Source: M3007 sp964589365
GTDB lineage: Bacteria; Bacteroidota; Bacteroidia; Chitinophagales; Saprospiraceae
NCBI GenBank assembly: GCA_964589365.1
Contig: CAZPTQ010000023.1
Location: 1-37,456 of the forward strand
Direction: 5' to 3'
DNA: 37,456 nucleotides
Position numbers and translations under genes: made by a program. The notes under the pieces are model-generated. The model was not told the origin of the DNA. It did no database searches and saw only the letters and a program-made list of their open reading frames with translations. Positions 37,403 to 37,456 of the stretch are shown one piece after another; the stretch's first letter is position 1, and each line of letters starts with the position of its first letter.

Positions 37403-37456
37403 GTCTCATTAGCTCAGTTGGTTAGAGCGGCGGACTGTTAATCCGTAGGTCCAAGG
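37403..37456 (+). tRNA. tRNA-Asn (GTT anticodon), 3' part cut by window end
   Basis: The acceptor 5' half is GTCTCAT (37403-37409), then TA, and the D-arm GCTCAGTTGGTTAGAGC (37412-37428). The anticodon stem is GCGGA/TCCGT with loop CTGTTAA, giving anticodon GTT (37437-37439), which reads Asn codons AAU/AAC. The variable loop AGGTC follows and the T-arm starts at CAAGG. The 3' acceptor strand lies beyond the window. Confidence 0.9.

Overview
The window reads as a chromosomal piece of a Bacteroidota bacterium, most likely of the Saprospiria (Saprospiraceae-like). The signs are type IX secretion (T9SS) C-terminal sorting domains on several secreted proteins, many start regions with the Bacteroidota -7 box TAnnTTTG, an LpxD and several lipoproteins (Gram-negative envelope), an ExbB/ExbD/TonB set, a pinensin-type double-glycine leader peptide, and a large outer-membrane barrel-like protein ending in Phe. 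A run of exactly 100 N with identical 55-nt flanks shows that this is a scaffolded draft assembly. I see no plasmid, phage, CRISPR or intact insertion-sequence genes.

Layout. 1-2.7 kb: repeat-rich start, a LytTR DNA-binding protein diverging from a helical 516-aa protein of unknown function, and a convergent cysteine-free pinensin-like peptide. 2.8-7.9 kb: two T9SS cargo genes on the minus strand, the second (a beta-helix protein) broken by a frameshift and an in-frame stop; the block is flanked by an inverted ~42-nt dispersed repeat. 8.0-10.7 kb: an ATP-grasp ligase, a LysE-like exporter and an Asp/Glu racemase, all on the plus strand. 10.8-11.8 kb: head-to-head remnants of an AraC regulator and a nucleotidyltransferase, both lacking their 5' ends. 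11.8-15.9 kb: an FkbM-like protein, a DPP III-type metallopeptidase lipoprotein and LpxD. 16-22 kb: envelope and hydrolase genes (GHL10, M48, DUF2911, a barrel-like protein, a lytic transglycosylase, MscL). 22.3-29.3 kb: a sortilin/BNR-type T9SS protein, a TIGR04282-type glycosyltransferase overlapping a histidine kinase, and exbB-exbD-tonB. 29.5-31.2 kb: an NTF2-like secreted protein, thioredoxin and an M15 peptidase. 31.3-37.5 kb: assembly gap, PTPS/QueD, the 1287-aa outer-membrane protein, a deleted DUF2200 gene, psuG and the start of a tRNA-Asn.

Most genes are housekeeping or envelope functions. The exbB-exbD-tonB cluster would energise outer-membrane uptake. The ligase-exporter-racemase set may act together on (D-)amino acids, which is inference. 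The most unusual feature is the density of repeats. Long inverted repeats built of simple words (CAGGAAAATTTAAAA, AATCGTAA, AATATCC) lie between three of the convergent gene pairs and may act as two-way terminators. Words of the same kind, and GC-rich palindromes, also sit in frame inside coding sequences, above all in the 1287-aa gene. Three or four genes in 37 kb are decayed, two of them through clean internal deletions.
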